Origin: Solidesulfovibrio magneticus
Lineage (GTDB): Bacteria > Desulfobacterota > Desulfovibrionia > Desulfovibrionales > Desulfovibrionaceae
Length of the DNA stretch: 64,000 bases
NCBI GenBank assembly: GCA_002482565.1
Contig: DLGG01000038.1
Location: 4,142 to 68,141 of the forward strand
Reading direction: 5' to 3'
This document shows positions 32,041-42,723 of the stretch, one piece after another. The translations under genes were made by a program, and so were the position numbers. A model generated the notes under the pieces. The model saw only the letters and a program-made list of their open reading frames with translations. It was not told the DNA's origin and did no database searches. Within the stretch, counting starts at the first letter, position 1; every line of letters begins with the position of its first letter.

Positions 32041-32622
32041 CTAGAAGCTGACGTTGAGGCCCAGGGTGCCGCCGAAGGCGTTGATGCCCTGGTTGTTGAA
32101 CTGGCCGATGTGAAGGTACTTGACCGATCCCTTGAGGCTCAGTTGCTGGGTCAGGGAATAGGTCGCGCCGATTTCGCCGTTCTCGGTCAGGTTGTTCTCG
32201 AAACCGTTGTACGGAGTCTTGGCGTCGGCCCACATGCCGCCGAAGCCCGCGCCGGCAAAGACCGAGGCCTGGGTGGTGGCCACGAAATGCCAGCGGACGT
32301 TGAAGTTGGCGCCGATGCCGTTGGCCGGGTCGGACTTGCTGCCGTAGCCAAGGGCGGTCTCGAAGCGCTTGGTCTGGTCCATGTAGACGCCCATGCCTTC
32401 GGCTTCCACGGCGAAGTTGTCGAAGACGTAGTAGTTGAGCGCGCCGCCGTAGGTCATGATGGTGTTGACCCGGGGATTGGTGGTCCCGTAGGCGCTGAAC
32501 CGGGGTTCGAAGTTGAAGCTTCCGGCCGAGAAGTTCTGGGCCATGACCCAGCCGGCCGTGGCGGCCAGGGTCAGGCAGACGGCGGCGAGAACGAGCATCA
32601 GTTTTTTCAGCAAAGCATCCAT
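32041..32622 (-). CDS. Outer-membrane beta-barrel protein, PagL-like fold
   Basis: 193 residues. Signal peptide at residues 1-29 (cleavage after VMAQ), alternating beta-strand pattern and a terminal Phe (LGLNVSF), the usual outer-membrane assembly signal. The C-terminal block YLHIGQFNNQGIN resembles the lipid A 3-O-deacylase (PagL, acyloxyacyl hydrolase) motif in which a His and Ser are separated by one residue; here the Ser position is Gly, so deacylase activity is doubtful. The ATG at 32622 has AGGGAGAAGG just upstream. It has its own strong sigma70-type promoter and a terminator-like hairpin. Confidence 0.7.
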   Translation of the reverse strand: MDALLKKLMLVLAAVCLTLAATAGWVMAQNFSAGSFNFEPRFSAYGTTNPRVNTIMTYGGALNYYVFDNFAVEAEGMGVYMDQTKRFETALGYGSKSDPANGIGANFNVRWHFVATTQASVFAGAGFGGMWADAKTPYNGFENNLTENGEIGATYSLTQQLSLKGSVKYLHIGQFNNQGINAFGGTLGLNVSF

Positions 32623-32696
32623 AGCCTTCTCCCTGTAGGGCGGATTGATTGACACGAGGTGGGTATCAATTGTCATGCCAATTATTATTTTTTATG

Positions 32697-32725
32697 ATTA
32701 TCTAATAAATACAGGATAATATCAA
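32697..32725 (-). promoter_or_regulatory. Sigma70 promoter of the outer-membrane protein gene
   Basis: On the minus strand TTGATA (-35, plus-strand 32720-32725) and GATAAT (-10, 32697-32702) are exactly 17 nt apart, each matching 5 of 6 consensus bases, in an AT-rich pocket. Transcription would start near 32690, about 68 nt before the ATG. Confidence 0.75.
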
Positions 32726-33033
32726 AATTAACCGATTGAGACGAAAACAGGTCGATGCCCCTGCCGTTTGGATTTCTCAAAAAATGAAACAAGTGCGGCG
32801 CGTTGACGCGCCATCGCGGACAGCTTGTCTGGGCTTGGCCGGACGCTTTTCTTACCAAAACAACAGGTTTCATATGGCGGCCGTTCGCCGTGTCCGGCGG
32901 GCTCAGGGGAAAAGCTCCGGGGCCACGCAGCGCCTTGTCGAAATGCCCTCGGATCCGACTGGTATTTCGTTGGAACGGTCAGTATCGAGTCTCATTAGGG
33001 AGAACGCCCGGAAAAGTGCTGGGCCGGGCAAGG
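32726..33033. other. Intergenic region between the outer-membrane protein and the methyltransferase
   Basis: No supported gene beyond the promoter to its left. A plus-strand frame continuous with the methyltransferase is open from 32803 but its translation has no family character and no ribosome site, and a 62-codon minus frame at 32685-32873 is also unsupported. Confidence 0.5.
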
Positions 33034-33681
33034 ATGTTTGGCTACAACGTCATCATGTATTGGGAAACCGCCGCCGCCGTGCCGTCTTCGTTGGAACTTG
33101 TCCCGGAAGTGCGGGCGCGCATTGGCCCGCGCGACCATATCATTGATTTGGGTTGCGGCCCGGGACGGACCCTGGATGGACTGCGCCGGGGCGGGCTCGG
33201 GGCGTCCCATGTCGGGGCCGACTGCAATCCGCCGAGTCTGGCCCTGGCCGCCGGGCTTGGGCTGGCCGTGGTCCGGGCGGATCTTGCCGCCTTGCCCTTT
33301 GCTGACGCTTCCTTTGAGGTAGCCGTGCTCCAGGCGGTCATGACCACGCTGCCGAGTCCGGCCGCCCGGCTGGCCGTGCTGGCCGAAGCCCGGCGAGTGG
33401 TCAAGGGCCTGCTGTGTCTGGGCGATTTCCTGCGCAATCCCGATCTGCCGTATTACCGCGCACGCTACGAGGCCGGTCTGGCCGAAACCGGCGAGGCCGG
33501 AAGCTTTCTGGTGCGCGAGGGGGGAGTCGTGCTGTATCAGGCCCACCATTTCACGTTTGAAGAGCTTGAGGCGCTCTTGTCGCAAGCGGGCTTTGGGGTG
33601 GTTCAGGCCGCCTTTCCACGGGTTAAAACCCGCAGCGGCAACATCGTGGCCGGCGTGTCGTTGGCGGCAAAGGCGCTTTGA
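33034..33681 (+). CDS. SAM-dependent class I methyltransferase
   Basis: About 215 residues. SAM-binding motif I IIDLGCGPGRTLDGL lies near residues 36-50, motif II-like VGADCNPPSL near 60-69 and ADLAALPFADASFEVAV near 82-98 is the UbiE/Methyltransf_11 pattern. The C-terminal YQAHHFTFEELEALLSQAGF segment is common in small-molecule methyltransferases. The start is uncertain between ATG 33034 and ATG 33055. The substrate is unknown. It lies 57 nt upstream of proA and may be co-transcribed. Confidence 0.82.
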   Translation: MFGYNVIMYWETAAAVPSSLELVPEVRARIGPRDHIIDLGCGPGRTLDGLRRGGLGASHVGADCNPPSLALAAGLGLAVVRADLAALPFADASFEVAVLQAVMTTLPSPAARLAVLAEARRVVKGLLCLGDFLRNPDLPYYRARYEAGLAETGEAGSFLVREGGVVLYQAHHFTFEELEALLSQAGFGVVQAAFPRVKTRSGNIVAGVSLAAKAL

Positions 33682-33738
33682 CTTTCCGGGTCCAAGGGGC
33701 TATCAGCCAACTTTTCGCGCCCTATCCTGGAGGTTCTC

Positions 33739-34998
33739 ATGAGCGTTGCCGCCGACATGGAAGTCATGGCCCGAAAGGCCAAGGAAGCGTCCCGGGCCAT
33801 GGCCGCCGCTTCCGGCGCGGCCAAGGACGCCTTTTTGGCCAGGCTGGCCGAGCTGCTGGAAACCCGCCGCGAAGGCGTGCTGGCCGCCAACGCCGCCGAC
33901 CTTGACAAGGCGCGCGCCGCCGGCATGGACGCGCCGCGTCTGGACCGCCTGACGCTGACCCCGGCGGTCATGGACGGCATGGCCAAGGCCTGCCGCGAGA
34001 TCATTGCCCTGCCCGACCCGGTGGGAGCCGTCGAGTCCATGCGGCCCCGGCCAAACGGCCTGCTCGTCGGGCGCATGCGCGTGCCCTTGGGCGTTATCTG
34101 CATGATCTACGAATCCCGGCCCAACGTCACCATCGACGCCGCCATCCTGTGCCTCAAGGCCGGCAACGCCGTCATTTTAAAGGGCGGTTCCGAAGCCCTG
34201 GCCTCCAACCTGGCCCTGGCCGGCCTGTTGCGCGAGGCCCTGGAGGCCTCGGGCCTGCCGGCCGACGCCGCCCAGCTCGTGCCCACGGCCGACCGGGCCG
34301 CCGTGGCCGCCCTGTGCAAGCTCGATGAACTCATCGATGTCATGATCCCGCGCGGCGGGGAAGGGCTCATTCGGGCCGTGGTCTCCCAGGCTACCATGCC
34401 CGTGCTCAAGCATTACAAGGGCGTGTGCCACGCCTATGTCGACAGCGGGGCCGACGAGGCCCGGGCCGAGACCATCGTGGTCAACGCCAAGGCCCAGCGT
34501 CCCGGGGTGTGCAACGCCCTGGAGTGCCTGCTCGTTCACGCCGCCGCCGCGCCGAGCTTTTTGCCCCGCGTCGGGGCTGCCTTGCGCCGGGCCGGCGTGA
34601 CCATGCGGGCCTGCCCGCGCTCCCTGCCGCTTCTGGGCGAAGGGGCTGTGCCGGCCGCGCCCGAGGACTTCGGCCACGAGTTCCATGATCTCATTTTGGC
34701 CGTCAAGGTCGTCGATTCCCTGGACGAGGCGCTCACCCACATCCACCGCTACGGTTCCGGACACACCGAGGTCATCCTCACCGAGAACCACGATCGGGCC
34801 ATGGATTTCCTGCGCCGGGCCGACGCCTCCATGGTCGGCGTCAACTGCTCCACGCGCTTCAACGACGGCGGCGAACTCGGCCTTGGCGCGGAGATCGGCA
34901 TCTCCACCTCCAAGCTCCATTCCTACGGTCCCATGGGGCTGGTGGAACTGACCAGCGCCAAGTTCGTGGTGCTCGGCCAGGGGCAGGTGCGGGGCTAG
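33739..34998 (+). CDS. proA: Glutamate-5-semialdehyde dehydrogenase
   Basis: 419 residues, the family's usual length. NADPH-dependent reduction of gamma-glutamyl phosphate to glutamate-5-semialdehyde, second step of proline synthesis. Catalytic Cys is in GVCNALECLL near residue 258; MIYESRPNVTIDAA near 113-126 and LKGGSEA near 146-152 are cofactor/substrate blocks. Followed after 9 nt by nadD. proB is not in the window. A ribosome site (GGAGG) precedes the ATG. Confidence 0.97.
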   Translation: MSVAADMEVMARKAKEASRAMAAASGAAKDAFLARLAELLETRREGVLAANAADLDKARAAGMDAPRLDRLTLTPAVMDGMAKACREIIALPDPVGAVESMRPRPNGLLVGRMRVPLGVICMIYESRPNVTIDAAILCLKAGNAVILKGGSEALASNLALAGLLREALEASGLPADAAQLVPTADRAAVAALCKLDELIDVMIPRGGEGLIRAVVSQATMPVLKHYKGVCHAYVDSGADEARAETIVVNAKAQRPGVCNALECLLVHAAAAPSFLPRVGAALRRAGVTMRACPRSLPLLGEGAVPAAPEDFGHEFHDLILAVKVVDSLDEALTHIHRYGSGHTEVILTENHDRAMDFLRRADASMVGVNCSTRFNDGGELGLGAEIGISTSKLHSYGPMGLVELTSAKFVVLGQGQVRG

Positions 34999-35007
34999 CG
35001 AAACGGC

Positions 35008-35691
35008 ATGTCCGGGGCCAGAATCGGCATTTTCGGCGGGACGTTCAATCCCGTCCACGTCGCCCATGTGCGGGCCGCCATCGAGGTGGCCGAGGCCTTG
35101 GGGCTTTGCGCCGTGGAATTCATCCCTTCGGCCCGGCCGCCCCACAAGCTCGGCGGCAAGCTGCTGGATTTCGAGCTGCGCGCCGCCTTGTGCCGGGCCG
35201 CTATTGCCGGCATCCCCGGCTTTTCCGTCAATCTCATGGAAGCCGACCGGCCCGGGCCGTCCTACACCCGCGACACCTTGGCCGAGTTGGCCGCTTCGCG
35301 ACCGGGGCAGGACTTTTGCTTCATCCTCGGCCTGGGCGACCTGCTCTGCCTGCCTTCCTGGAGAGAAGGCCTGGGGCTGGGCCGGCTGGCCGATCTGGCC
35401 GTCCATTCCCGGGAAGGGCAGGGGATCGAGGCTTTTACGGCATTTCTGACCACCCATGCCCGGGACATGGGGGCCGCGCCCACGGCCGATCCGGCCGTCT
35501 GGACGCTGCCCGGCGGCCACGCCGCCCGCTTTGTGCCTATCACCCGGCTCGACGTCAGCGCCTCGGACATCCGGGCCCGCTGGCGATCCGGTCGTCGCAT
35601 CGACGGGCTGGTGTGCCAGGCCGTCTTGTCCCAACTTCTCACCAACGCCGAAACGCTGCGGGCCGCCTGGGGCCGCGCCGTATCGGCCTGA
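35008..35691 (+). CDS. nadD: Nicotinate-nucleotide adenylyltransferase
   Basis: 227 residues. Joins nicotinate mononucleotide and ATP to deamido-NAD in NAD synthesis. The nucleotidyltransferase start IGIFGGTFNPVHVAHV gives the HxxH ATP motif (residues about 16-19), and the C-terminal LDVSASDIRARWRSGR is the family's ISxTxxR-like motif. It sits between proA (9 nt upstream) and the SGNH-family gene (16 nt downstream). The proA-nadD pairing is common in bacteria. Confidence 0.95.
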   Translation: MSGARIGIFGGTFNPVHVAHVRAAIEVAEALGLCAVEFIPSARPPHKLGGKLLDFELRAALCRAAIAGIPGFSVNLMEADRPGPSYTRDTLAELAASRPGQDFCFILGLGDLLCLPSWREGLGLGRLADLAVHSREGQGIEAFTAFLTTHARDMGAAPTADPAVWTLPGGHAARFVPITRLDVSASDIRARWRSGRRIDGLVCQAVLSQLLTNAETLRAAWGRAVSA

Positions 35692-35707
35692 CGTACGGAC
35701 GCACGCC

Positions 35708-36916
35708 TTGCAAAGCCGATCTTCATTTTTTTGCCGCGTTATCGCCTGTCTGGCCTCGTGCCTGTTTGTGACCATGCTGGTCCTGCCGACCGCCGACCGG
35801 TATCTCGCCTTCGCGCCCAAGGGGACCATCGCCGAGACCGATACCGCGCCCTTGCCGTCGGTCAGCGCCGATCCGGCCACCTGGGGCCGCTGGTTCAATG
35901 CCCTGCGCCGGGGCTATCTCGACCGTCGCTACAACCTGCGCGGCCTGCTCATCAGCTGGAACAGCTACATGGACACCTTTGTCCTGGCGTCCACCACGCC
36001 GTCCTCAAAGGTCATGGCCGGCAAGGAGCATTGGCTGTTTCTGGCCCAGGACGGGGCGTTTCGCAACGTCATCGAGGACGCTCGCTCCCCCGAGGACCTG
36101 CCGGCCGCCTCGGTGGACCTGCTGGCCACCGAACTGGAGCATCGCCGCCAGTGGCTGGAAGAACGCGGCATCCGCTATCTGGTGATCCTGGCCCCCAACA
36201 AGAATTCCGTCTATCCCGAGATGTTGCCCGAGGCCTTGCGTCCGGTGCGGCCCAAAAGCCACCGCGAACAGTTCGTGGAAGCCGTGCGGGCCAAGGGGCA
36301 TGTCGAGATCATCGACGTCACGTCGGCTTTGCTTGAAGAAAAAAAACAGCATAATGTCTTTTACATGACCGACAGCCACTGGAACGCTTTTGGTGCTTAC
36401 GCGGCCTACCGGCAGATCATGGGGCCCATTGTCCGGGATTTTCCGGCGGTCAAACCCTTGCCGCGCGAGCAGTTCCGGGTGGAGCAGTACGCCTGGATGG
36501 CCGGCGACCTGGCCTTCATGATGGGGCTGTCCGATTACTTGAAGGAAGACCGGGTGCTGCTTTTCAACAAGGAATGGTACAAAGCCCGAGGCGTGTCCTA
36601 CGACGGTCCGACCGATCCGCACTATTTCGAAGTGCCGCAGTATTCCTTTACCGGCAACGCCAAGCTGCCCACGGCCGTCATCTTTCACGATTCGTTCTGG
36701 TGGGAACTGCTGCCCTTTATGGCCGAGTCCTTCAGCAAGGCGCTGTATGTCTGGCTCAAGCCCCAGTCCGAGATGGAGTTGCGCTTTTTCGACAAGGCGC
36801 TCATAGAGCGCGAGAAACCGGACATGGTCATCGAGGAATTCACGGAACGCTACATCATTCCGCCGCTCAAGGGCGGGTTTCGGATCAAAAACGACACGGC
36901 TGCCGCCAAGGAATAA
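35708..36916 (+). CDS. AlgX/AlgJ-type SGNH-hydrolase-like membrane-anchored protein
   Basis: 402 residues from a TTG at 35708 (weak ribosome site; start uncertain). One N-terminal hydrophobic segment (about residues 8-28) serves as signal anchor, placing the rest in the periplasm. The catalytic pair D222-x-H224 (TDSHWNAFG) and Ser329 (FHDSF) match the triad of the alginate O-acetyltransferases AlgX and AlgJ, as does the ERGIRYLVILAPNKNSVYPE block near 152-171. It may therefore O-acetylate an exopolysaccharide. No MBOAT partner (AlgI) is adjacent, so the acyl source would be elsewhere. Confidence 0.78.
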   Translation: MQSRSSFFCRVIACLASCLFVTMLVLPTADRYLAFAPKGTIAETDTAPLPSVSADPATWGRWFNALRRGYLDRRYNLRGLLISWNSYMDTFVLASTTPSSKVMAGKEHWLFLAQDGAFRNVIEDARSPEDLPAASVDLLATELEHRRQWLEERGIRYLVILAPNKNSVYPEMLPEALRPVRPKSHREQFVEAVRAKGHVEIIDVTSALLEEKKQHNVFYMTDSHWNAFGAYAAYRQIMGPIVRDFPAVKPLPREQFRVEQYAWMAGDLAFMMGLSDYLKEDRVLLFNKEWYKARGVSYDGPTDPHYFEVPQYSFTGNAKLPTAVIFHDSFWWELLPFMAESFSKALYVWLKPQSEMELRFFDKALIEREKPDMVIEEFTERYIIPPLKGGFRIKNDTAAAKE

Positions 36917-37011
36917 CGGTCCGGCGGCCTTTACACCGGCGCGTGAGTTCGTATAAGGGGTTGACGACCCAATTTGTCGCGGACAATCCGCCTGGAGTTT
37001 TGTCTTTTTCC

Positions 37012-37113
37012 ATGGAACACGACACTTCCTCGTCATCTCCTGACGCCGATTCCGCCGAACCCGCCAATGCCGACCCGGCCAAGCGGCTTGGGAACGGAGG
37101 CGGAGCATGCTGA
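37012..37113 (+). CDS. Possible 33-residue leader peptide coupled to the CNNM gene
   Basis: An ATG at 37012 opens a 33-codon frame rich in Ser, Asp, Ala and Pro, whose last bases (ATGCTGA) overlap the ATG of the next gene. GGAG lies about 13 nt upstream, farther than usual. It could be a small translated leader that couples to the downstream gene, or chance. No family resemblance. Confidence 0.3.
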   Translation: MEHDTSSSSPDADSAEPANADPAKRLGNGGGAC

Positions 37114-38168
37114 CCCTGGCTTTGGCCGTCGGCTTGGCCGTCGTGCTGTCGGCGTTTTGCTCCATGAGCGAAGCGGCGCTGTATTCCGTGCCTTGGAGCT
37201 GGATTGAGCGGTTGCGCAAAAGCGGCCGGGCTTCGGGTGAGCTCCTTTTCACCCTGCGCAGCAACATTGAAAAACCCATCACCGCCGTCCTGACCCTCAA
37301 CACCATAGCCAACACCGCCGGCGCGGCCGTGGCCGGCGCTGCGGCGGCGGCCGTGTTCGGCGCCGAAGACCTCTGGCTTTTCACCGCCGTCTTTACCGTC
37401 GTCATCCTCATTTTCGGCGAGATTCTTCCCAAAACCGTGGGCGTGGCCTATTGCCGGCCGGTTTCGGCCTTCATCGCCCGCCCCCTCAAACTTTTGATAC
37501 TGGCCCTTTTGCCTATCATCTGGGCCGGCGGGTTCCTGGCGCGGCTGGTGTCCGGCCGCCGCAAGACCCCGGTATCCTCGGAAGAGGATCTGCGCGCCGT
37601 GGTGAGCCTGACCCGGCGCGAGGGGATCATAAATCCCCTGGAGGAACTCTCCATCACCAACATCCTGTCGCTGGACCGCAAGACCGCCAGCGACGCCATG
37701 ACGCCGCGCACGGTGGTCTTTTCCCTGCCGGCGGAAATGACCGTGGCCGAGACCCGGGGCCAGGGCAAGGGCGTGTGGCCCCATAGCCGCATCCCGGTCC
37801 ACGCCGCCGACGATCCGGAAAACATCGTCGGCATCGTCTACCGCCGCGAGGTCCTCGAAGCCCTGGCCAACGATCAGGACGACAAGCGATTGTCCGACCT
37901 GGCCAAGCCCGTGCGCTTCGTGCTCGACACCATGACCCTGGACCGGGTGTTGGTAAAATTCCTGGAATCGCGTATGCATCTCTTCGTGGTGCTGGACGAA
38001 TACGGGGGCGTATCCGGCGTCATCACCTTGGAAGATGTCTTGGAAGAGATCTTGGGGAAGGAAATCATTGACGAAACCGACCAGGTGGCGGACATGCGCG
38101 AACTGGCCCGGACCCGACGTGAGGCGCTTTTGCGCCAGCGAGCCCGGGACGACGCGATGCCGTCCTAA
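37107..38168 (+). CDS. CNNM-type transporter (DUF21 membrane domain plus CBS pair)
   Basis: 353 residues. The N-terminal DUF21 domain spans about residues 1-180 with three to four membrane segments, beginning with SAFCSMSEAALYSVP and ending near GEILPKTVGV. A CBS pair follows (about 195-330; MTPRTVVFSLPA and VVLDEYGGVSGVITLEDVLEEILG). The protein stops there, without the C-terminal CorC_HlyC domain of longer homologues. Family members handle Mg2+ or Co2+ export. GGAGGCGGAG precedes the ATG. ccmE follows after 23 nt. Confidence 0.88.
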   Translation: MLTLALAVGLAVVLSAFCSMSEAALYSVPWSWIERLRKSGRASGELLFTLRSNIEKPITAVLTLNTIANTAGAAVAGAAAAAVFGAEDLWLFTAVFTVVILIFGEILPKTVGVAYCRPVSAFIARPLKLLILALLPIIWAGGFLARLVSGRRKTPVSSEEDLRAVVSLTRREGIINPLEELSITNILSLDRKTASDAMTPRTVVFSLPAEMTVAETRGQGKGVWPHSRIPVHAADDPENIVGIVYRREVLEALANDQDDKRLSDLAKPVRFVLDTMTLDRVLVKFLESRMHLFVVLDEYGGVSGVITLEDVLEEILGKEIIDETDQVADMRELARTRREALLRQRARDDAMPS

Positions 38169-38191
38169 TCTTCAACCTATCGGGTTTTGCC

Positions 38192-38605
38192 ATGGCGAAA
38201 AAGAAGAACACTCCCATGTATCTCGTGGCTCTGGCCCTGTTTCTCGGGGGCCTGGGCTATCTGCTCTATTCCGGCCTGGGTGAGAACACCGCCTACTTCC
38301 TCAATGTCTCCGAAGCGTTGGCCATGCCGCCCAAGGAGTTGTCCAAGGCTCGTCTTTTCGGCACCGTAGCCGAAGAGGGCATTGATCGGCCGGCCGACGC
38401 CCTGGGCGTCAGCTTCACGCTGCTGGACAAGGACCAGACCGCCAAGACCATCCGGGTCGATTTCAAGGGCGTGGTGCCCGACACCTTCAAGCCCGGCGTC
38501 GAGGTCATCGTGGAAGGCGGCGTCAATCCTGCTTCCGGGGCTTTCTCGGCCAGCACGCTCATGACCAAGTGCCCGTCCAAGTACCAGAAGGAAAACCGGG
38601 GCTAA
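38192..38605 (+). CDS. ccmE: Cytochrome c maturation heme chaperone CcmE (Cys variant)
   Basis: 137 residues. N-terminal membrane anchor (about 9-28), then the periplasmic OB-fold heme-chaperone domain. The heme-attachment site, normally His in a HxxxY motif, is Cys127 with Tyr131 (KCPSKY), a CxxxY form known from Desulfovibrio and archaeal Ccm systems that lack CcmG and CcmH. It receives heme from CcmC and hands it to CcmF. First gene of the ccm cluster, 23 nt after the CNNM gene. Confidence 0.95.
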   Translation: MAKKKNTPMYLVALALFLGGLGYLLYSGLGENTAYFLNVSEALAMPPKELSKARLFGTVAEEGIDRPADALGVSFTLLDKDQTAKTIRVDFKGVVPDTFKPGVEVIVEGGVNPASGAFSASTLMTKCPSKYQKENRG

Positions 38606-38794
38606 CCCACAGTCCCGGCCACGGGTCCGCGAAGCCGGCCGCCGGGCCGCTCCGAGCGCCTGCCGCCTTGGCGGCGACGCACGACCGCCCCATGCTCAAT
38701 TGCCGCGAAACCGCTTGCCATCCCCTGGCGTTGTCGGCTCGACGCCCTGTGTCTGTGCCGCCATGATCCCTGGGGACGTTATAGAGGAGTTTTC

Positions 38795-40687
<1,893 letters not shown>

Positions 40688-40702
40688 GGCGGCGAGAAAC
40701 CC

Positions 40703-41374
40703 ATGGCCCAAGCCCTTGTCCGCCTGCGTCGGGTCTGCCGTTTCTACGGCGAACGCGCGGTGCTTAAAAACATCGACCTGGAGTTGGTCCCGGCTCAGGT
40801 GACGCTGGTGATCGGTCCCAACGGCGCGGGCAAGTCCACGCTGTTGCGCCTGGTCGCCGGGCTTTTGCCGCCAAGCGAGGGCGAGGTGGAAACCGAGCTG
40901 CCGCCCGGCGGCATCGGCTATCTCGGCCACAAGACGCTCATCTACCCCAAACTCACGGCCCGGGCCAATCTGGCCTTTTGGCAGTCCATGTTCGGCCAGC
41001 CCCGCGACGACGACGCCGTCACGGCCGTGCTTTCGCGCGTGGGGCTGGCCGGCTTTGCCGACGAGGAAGCCGGGGTGTTCTCCCGGGGCATGTCCCAGCG
41101 CCTGAGCCTGGCCCGGGTGTTTCTGACCGCGCCCAGGCTGCTGCTCCTTGACGAGCCGGCCTCGGGCCTGGACCCGGCCTCGGCCGTGTGGCTGCGCCGG
41201 GAGATCCGGGCCGTGGCCGACGCCGGGGCTTCGGTTGCCTGGGTCAGCCACAACATCGCCGCCGATCTGGCCGCCTGCGACCGGGTGGTGCGTCTTGACG
41301 GCCACCGCGTCGCCTACGACGGCCCGGCCGCCGGCTTTGACGCCGCCGCCCTGGCCGGGGAGGGCGTATGCTGA
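40703..41374 (+). CDS. ccmA: Heme-exporter ABC ATP-binding protein CcmA
   Basis: 223 residues. Walker A GPNGAGKST near 37-45, a Ccm-type signature FSRGMSQRLSLAR near 128-140 and Walker B LLLLDEPASGLD near 147-158. With CcmB it powers release of holo-CcmE. It overlaps ccmB by 7 nt. Confidence 0.95.
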   Translation: MAQALVRLRRVCRFYGERAVLKNIDLELVPAQVTLVIGPNGAGKSTLLRLVAGLLPPSEGEVETELPPGGIGYLGHKTLIYPKLTARANLAFWQSMFGQPRDDDAVTAVLSRVGLAGFADEEAGVFSRGMSQRLSLARVFLTAPRLLLLDEPASGLDPASAVWLRREIRAVADAGASVAWVSHNIAADLAACDRVVRLDGHRVAYDGPAAGFDAAALAGEGVC

Positions 41375-42045
41375 AAGCCGCCCTGGCCATTGCCCGCAAG
41401 GACCTGTCCCTGGCCCTGTCCGGGGCCCAGGGGCTGGTCCAGACCGTGCTCTTGGGCCTGCTCCTCATCTTCATCATGAGCCTATCCCGGGAGCCGGGCG
41501 AGCTCTCGCCTCCCTTGGCCGCCGCCGCCGTCTTCTGGCTGGCCACGGCCTTCGGGCAGGTGCTGGTATTCAACTTCCTCTACGGCCTGGAAGAAGCCGA
41601 GGGGGCGCGCCTGGGGCTGCTCTTGTCCCCGGCCCCGGCCCAGGCCGTGTGGCTGGGCAAGGCGCTGTCCGGCTGGGTGTTGCTTTTTTGCTGTCAGATG
41701 GTATTCGCCCCTGCGGCGGTCGCCTTTCTTGGACAGACCGTGGCCGGCTCGCCGCTCATGGGCCTAGCCGTCGTGGCCGCCGTGGATTGGGGGCTTTGCG
41801 CCTTGGGATCGCTTCTGGGGGCCTTGTCGGTGGGGAAGTCCTCGCGGGAGTCGCTTTTGACCGTGATCCTTTTCCCGCTGCTCGTGCCGGCGCTTCTGGC
41901 CGGCATCCGGCTGCTGGAAACCGTCATCTCGGGCCGGGGTCTGGAGGCCGTGGGGGCCTGGACCGGAACGGTGGTCGCCTTTGACGCCGTTTTCACCGCC
42001 GCCGCCCTGGTCCTTTTTCCGTTTCTCTATACCGGCGAGGAATAG
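41368..42045 (+). CDS. ccmB: Heme-exporter membrane protein CcmB
   Basis: 225 residues, about six membrane helices. The N-terminal AALAIARKDLSLALSG and the FNFLYGLEEAEGA loop near 70-82 fit the CcmB family. Membrane partner of CcmA. The start ATG lies inside the end of ccmA; ccmC follows 6 nt later. Confidence 0.93.
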   Translation: MLKAALAIARKDLSLALSGAQGLVQTVLLGLLLIFIMSLSREPGELSPPLAAAAVFWLATAFGQVLVFNFLYGLEEAEGARLGLLLSPAPAQAVWLGKALSGWVLLFCCQMVFAPAAVAFLGQTVAGSPLMGLAVVAAVDWGLCALGSLLGALSVGKSSRESLLTVILFPLLVPALLAGIRLLETVISGRGLEAVGAWTGTVVAFDAVFTAAALVLFPFLYTGEE

Positions 42046-42051
42046 CCGCTT

Positions 42052-42720
42052 ATGATCCGCCTGTGCGCCCTGGCCTTCGCGGCCGCTTCGATCATCGCCC
42101 AGTACCTGATCTGGTTCCATGCCCCGGTGGAGCAGTCCATGGGCGTGGTGCAAAAGATCTTCTACACCCACATGCCCCTGGCCTGGTGGTCCACGGTGAG
42201 CTTTTTCGTCAACTTCGTCGCCTCCATCCTCTATCTGGCCAAACGCCGGGACGCCTATTCCCGGCTGGCCGGCGCGGCGGCGGAACTTGGCGTGCTCTTT
42301 TCCGGACTGGCCCTTATTACCGGCATGTGCTGGGCTAGGCCCATCTGGAACGTCTGGTGGACCTGGGACCCCCGGCTCACCACGACGCTGGTCATGTGGT
42401 TCGTCTACGCCGCCTATCTGCTGCTGCGGGCCTCGGACGTCGGCGGCCAGCGCCAGGACACGGTCCTGGCCGTCCTTGGCGTGGTGGCCTTTCTCGACGT
42501 GCCGCTGGTCTTTATTTCGGCCCGCTACTGGCGCAGCATCCATCCGTCGGTCCTGGGCTCCCAGGGCGGCGGCATGGAACCCGAAATGTGGCTGGCCGTC
42601 GTGGCCAACCTCGTGGCCATGGGCCTTTTCTGGCTGGCCTTGCTCGCCTTTCGCACCCGACAACTCGGAACCGGCGCGGCCGTCACGGCCCTTATGCGCC
42701 ACGGCTCCATAAGGAATTAA
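42052..42720 (+). CDS. ccmC: Heme delivery protein CcmC
   Basis: 222 residues, six membrane helices. The WWD heme motif is MCWARPIWNVWWTWDPRLT (about residues 91-109), flanked by the conserved histidines (KIFYTHMPLAWW near 38-49). It loads heme onto CcmE. Followed by the small ccmD after 3 nt. Confidence 0.95.
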   Translation: MIRLCALAFAAASIIAQYLIWFHAPVEQSMGVVQKIFYTHMPLAWWSTVSFFVNFVASILYLAKRRDAYSRLAGAAAELGVLFSGLALITGMCWARPIWNVWWTWDPRLTTTLVMWFVYAAYLLLRASDVGGQRQDTVLAVLGVVAFLDVPLVFISARYWRSIHPSVLGSQGGGMEPEMWLAVVANLVAMGLFWLALLAFRTRQLGTGAAVTALMRHGSIRN

Positions 42721-42723
42721 GCC

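Noticed and set aside
32685..32873. 62-codon minus-strand frame upstream of the outer-membrane protein
   Set aside because: It overlaps the predicted promoter and has no ribosome site or family resemblance.
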